This document shows, piece after piece, positions 61,213 to 64,000 of a stretch of 64,000 bases of DNA. The translations under genes and the position numbers were made by a program. Numbering within the stretch: position 1 is the stretch's first letter; each line of letters opens with the position of its first letter. Under the pieces are notes generated by a model that was not told the origin of the DNA, ran no database searches, and saw nothing but the letters and a program-made list of their open reading frames with translations. This DNA is from Mesorhizobium comanense (GTDB taxonomy: Bacteria > Pseudomonadota > Alphaproteobacteria > Rhizobiales > Rhizobiaceae): the NCBI RefSeq assembly GCF_005503535.1, contig NZ_SCNN01000007.1:248001-312000 (forward strand), written 5' to 3'.

Positions 61213-61638
61213 GCCGGGCCAAACGGACGGCCCTGTAATCAAAAATTGCAGCTTCGCGCTCATGTAGCTCGACCAAGAGCTGCAACAGTTATCGACTTGT
61301 AATGGGAGGTGCTTTTCCCTGCGCCCACTTCTTGAACTTCCCAAGAATGCCCCAGACGGAAAGCCCGATAAAAATGGGCATCCAGAGATGATGCTGCCAC
61401 GAGGGCAGAAGCTCTGAGGCCTGCTTCATGTCCTGCCGTCGAAGGCCGCTCACAGGAAATCGCGCCGTCAATCAGCATCGACTACCAGGTAGCTATGCTT
61501 TCAATTTCTTACACAGCGCGGCAGTGCATTGGATTGGGCTTAAATGCACGCTATCGCGCACACTGACCACAACGGATACGAGCCCGCTGAAAAGTTGGCG
61601 GGACAATCTGACCTCGCACTCGACAACGCCGCACCCTC
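61213..61638. other. Intergenic stretch without a firm gene
   Basis: About 426 bp between convergent genes. A leftward frame at 61289-61429 could encode a 46-residue peptide beginning MKQASELLPSWQHHLW with one hydrophobic segment (MPIFIGLSVWGIL) and a basic tail. Its Shine-Dalgarno is poor and I do not recognise it. No tRNA or clear terminator was seen. Confidence 0.4.
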
Positions 61639-62703
<1,065 letters not shown>

Positions 62704-62720
62704 CGAGGTACCTCATTTCA

Positions 62721-62790
62721 AGAGCAACTCCAGGAAAGGCGTGAAGCGGTTTTCCGTTTGGGATTGCGTCAAAACAAAGAGACAGAGCGG
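62721..62790. repeat. Short dispersed rhizobial-type intergenic repeat, copy 2
   Basis: AGAGCAACTCCAGGAAAGGC...GGTTTTCCGTTTGGGATTGCGT...AAAACAAAGAGACAGAGCGG matches 3251-3317 with about ten differences. It lies between the ABC ATPase and the hydrolase gene. Directly behind it GGTTCAG (62789-62795) and CTGAACC (62812-62818) form a further hairpin. Confidence 0.7.
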
Positions 62791-62821
62791 TTCAGTGTTT
62801 TCCGTGAAAGGCTGAACCACT

Positions 62822-64000
62822 CTAACGTCGTGGCCTTACGCGGATGGCTTGATAGGGTTTGCCGGGCAATTCGACCGCGAAGGCAGCATCAGCCTTGCCG
62901 CCGCGCACGACCGAGCCGTGGCGTGTGGGATGCGGGATCGGCGCCGCCACCGTCTTGGCCGGCGTCACGGTCATCTCCCAGGCGTCGATTATGTCGACGT
63001 CGTAGTCGCCATCTTCGAGCGGCAGGCCGGTCGACCAGATGACCGGCTGATGCTCGCCGAGGTAAATGTAGCGCAGAGCACCGTCGCTGGCGCCAGAAAC
63101 ACGGCTCCACGGCCAGGCGCTGTTGTGGCCCATCGGCTCGAGCCCGTTCTCGACGTCCTCTTCGATGAGACCGCGCAGGAAGCCGATCCGTTTCCACGCT
63201 TCGCCGTGAAGGCTGCCGCCTTTGGCCCACCAGATGAGATCCTGAGGGTGCATGTAGGTTTCGCCGTGGCCCGCATAGCCGCCGCGCATGACGGTGATCC
63301 AGAAGCGATGCACCAGTTCCCGGGCGGTAATGCTGCCCCATGGGAAGATGATGTTACCTTCATATTCGGGCTCATCGTTGACGACCGGTTTGCCGTAGGC
63401 GTCGCGCCATTCGGGCGTGCGTTTCACATCCCAGTTCTGGATGCAGACGTGGCTGACCCATGGTTTGCGGTGGTCGAAATTCATCGACTGGTCGCCATTG
63501 TGGATCGATTTCAGGTGTTGGTAGGGGTCGTTTTCCTCCAGGATATGGAAATAGCGGTCCCACTGCGCCATTGGCTTGGTGTCGAGCAGGAAATCATATT
63601 CGTTGGCCAGCGACCACCAGACGTTGCGGTAGGAGGCAAGCCGCGCGGCGAGGTAGGCGACATAGCGAAAATCCTGAGCCGCGCTCATGTCGGCATAGCC
63701 CCAACGGTCATAGGGATGGAAGATGATGATATCGGCTTCGATGCCGAGATCGCGCAACGCGCCGACCTGCTCCTCGAAATGACGGAATGCAATGGGGTTC
63801 GGCCGGTCGAAATCTTCCTTGCCGTCCGCTCCCGCCTCGAAGATCGCGTGCAGCGCCGGATTGGTGTTGAAGGGATAGTCCTTGGGGAAGACACCCATCC
63901 GCAGCTTGTTGAAGCGTGCCTTCTCCAGGGTCGCCAGTGTCTCGGCCTGCATGTCGAGGGGTTGGTGCGTCCAGGCGTAGCAAGTGGTGCCGAACGGGAA
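62822..64000 (-). CDS. DUF4038/DUF5605-type glycoside hydrolase (5' end beyond window)
   Basis: The 392 residues in the window continue to the right edge (FPFGTTCYAWTHQPLD precedes the first internal Met), so the N-terminus is missing. The segment FNKLRMGVFPKDYPFNTNPALH, IEADIIIFHPYDRWGYADM and NVWWSLANEYDFL is typical of the apiosidase-like DUF4038 TIM-barrel family; the C-terminal VIWSTGLPLEDGDYDVDIIDAWEMTVTP fits DUF5605. The Glu of ANEYD and a later Glu of NDEPEYEG are candidate catalytic acids. With the UgpC-type ATPase downstream it suggests use of a plant-derived glycoside. Confidence 0.88.
   Translation of the reverse strand, partial: FPFGTTCYAWTHQPLDMQAETLATLEKARFNKLRMGVFPKDYPFNTNPALHAIFEAGADGKEDFDRPNPIAFRHFEEQVGALRDLGIEADIIIFHPYDRWGYADMSAAQDFRYVAYLAARLASYRNVWWSLANEYDFLLDTKPMAQWDRYFHILEENDPYQHLKSIHNGDQSMNFDHRKPWVSHVCIQNWDVKRTPEWRDAYGKPVVNDEPEYEGNIIFPWGSITARELVHRFWITVMRGGYAGHGETYMHPQDLIWWAKGGSLHGEAWKRIGFLRGLIEEDVENGLEPMGHNSAWPWSRVSGASDGALRYIYLGEHQPVIWSTGLPLEDGDYDVDIIDAWEMTVTPAKTVAAPIPHPTRHGSVVRGGKADAAFAVELPGKPYQAIRVRPRR

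Overview
The window looks like the chromosome (or a large replicon) of a GC-rich alphaproteobacterium of the order Rhizobiales, most likely a Mesorhizobium-like organism. The reasons are the very high GC content, the density of solute ABC transporters tied to catabolic operons, the ectoine ehu/eut locus in the arrangement known from Sinorhizobium, and two copies of a short intergenic repeat of a type I associate with rhizobia. I see no rRNA, tRNA, CRISPR array, insertion sequence or prophage. Almost all the DNA is transport plus catabolism of small nitrogenous or sugar compounds.

Layout. (1) 1-4448: a ribose-type sugar ABC transporter (binding protein, double ATPase, permease) followed by a LacI repressor cut by the window edge, with a perfect 26-bp palindromic operator upstream. 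(2) 4490-5512: a decayed TetR gene facing a short-chain dehydrogenase. (3) 5559-19242: a branched-chain-type ABC importer, a GntR regulator, a hydantoinase/oxoprolinase pair with a 63-residue zinc-ribbon-like protein, GabT and GabD on the minus strand; LivF and L-2-hydroxyglutarate oxidase diverge on the plus strand. Together they resemble a route from a lactam or cyclic amide to an omega-amino acid and on to succinate or 2-oxoglutarate. (4) 19277-29376: a two-partner secretion pair (FhaC-like transporter and a 2318-residue exoprotein with about twelve 90-residue repeats) next to a regulator with two apparent winged-helix segments.

(5) 29432-49303: a roughly 20-kb catabolic region of unknown substrate. 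It contains a polar amino-acid ABC transporter, two SDR/oxidase operons, an acetoin-dehydrogenase-type 2-oxoacid dehydrogenase lacking its E3, an ornithine cyclodeaminase homologue, two flavin amine oxidases, a demethylase-like NADH:flavin oxidoreductase, an Asp/Glu racemase, a RidA-like protein, a ProC homologue and two members of an unfamiliar WHxH...WHHH protein family. At least five, probably six, AT-rich inverted-repeat sites (core TATAACAAA) lie in front of its transcription units around one GntR/FCD regulator gene. They suggest a single regulon. One site is the core of a 48-bp perfect palindrome.

(6) 49407-59978: the complete ectoine/hydroxyectoine uptake and degradation locus: eutE, eutD, eutC, eutB, eutA, ehuD, ehuC, ehuB, ehuA, the MocR regulator enuR, and a divergent AsnC/Lrp gene. 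Two mosaic palindromic elements are inserted inside this operon. (7) 60112-64000: a zinc-type quinone/alcohol dehydrogenase, a UgpC/MsmK-type sugar ABC ATPase and the 3' part of a DUF4038/DUF5605-type glycoside hydrolase that runs off the window.

Start sites were chosen by Shine-Dalgarno spacing, family length and overlap with neighbours. Functions rest on motif and family recognition by eye, not on database searches.
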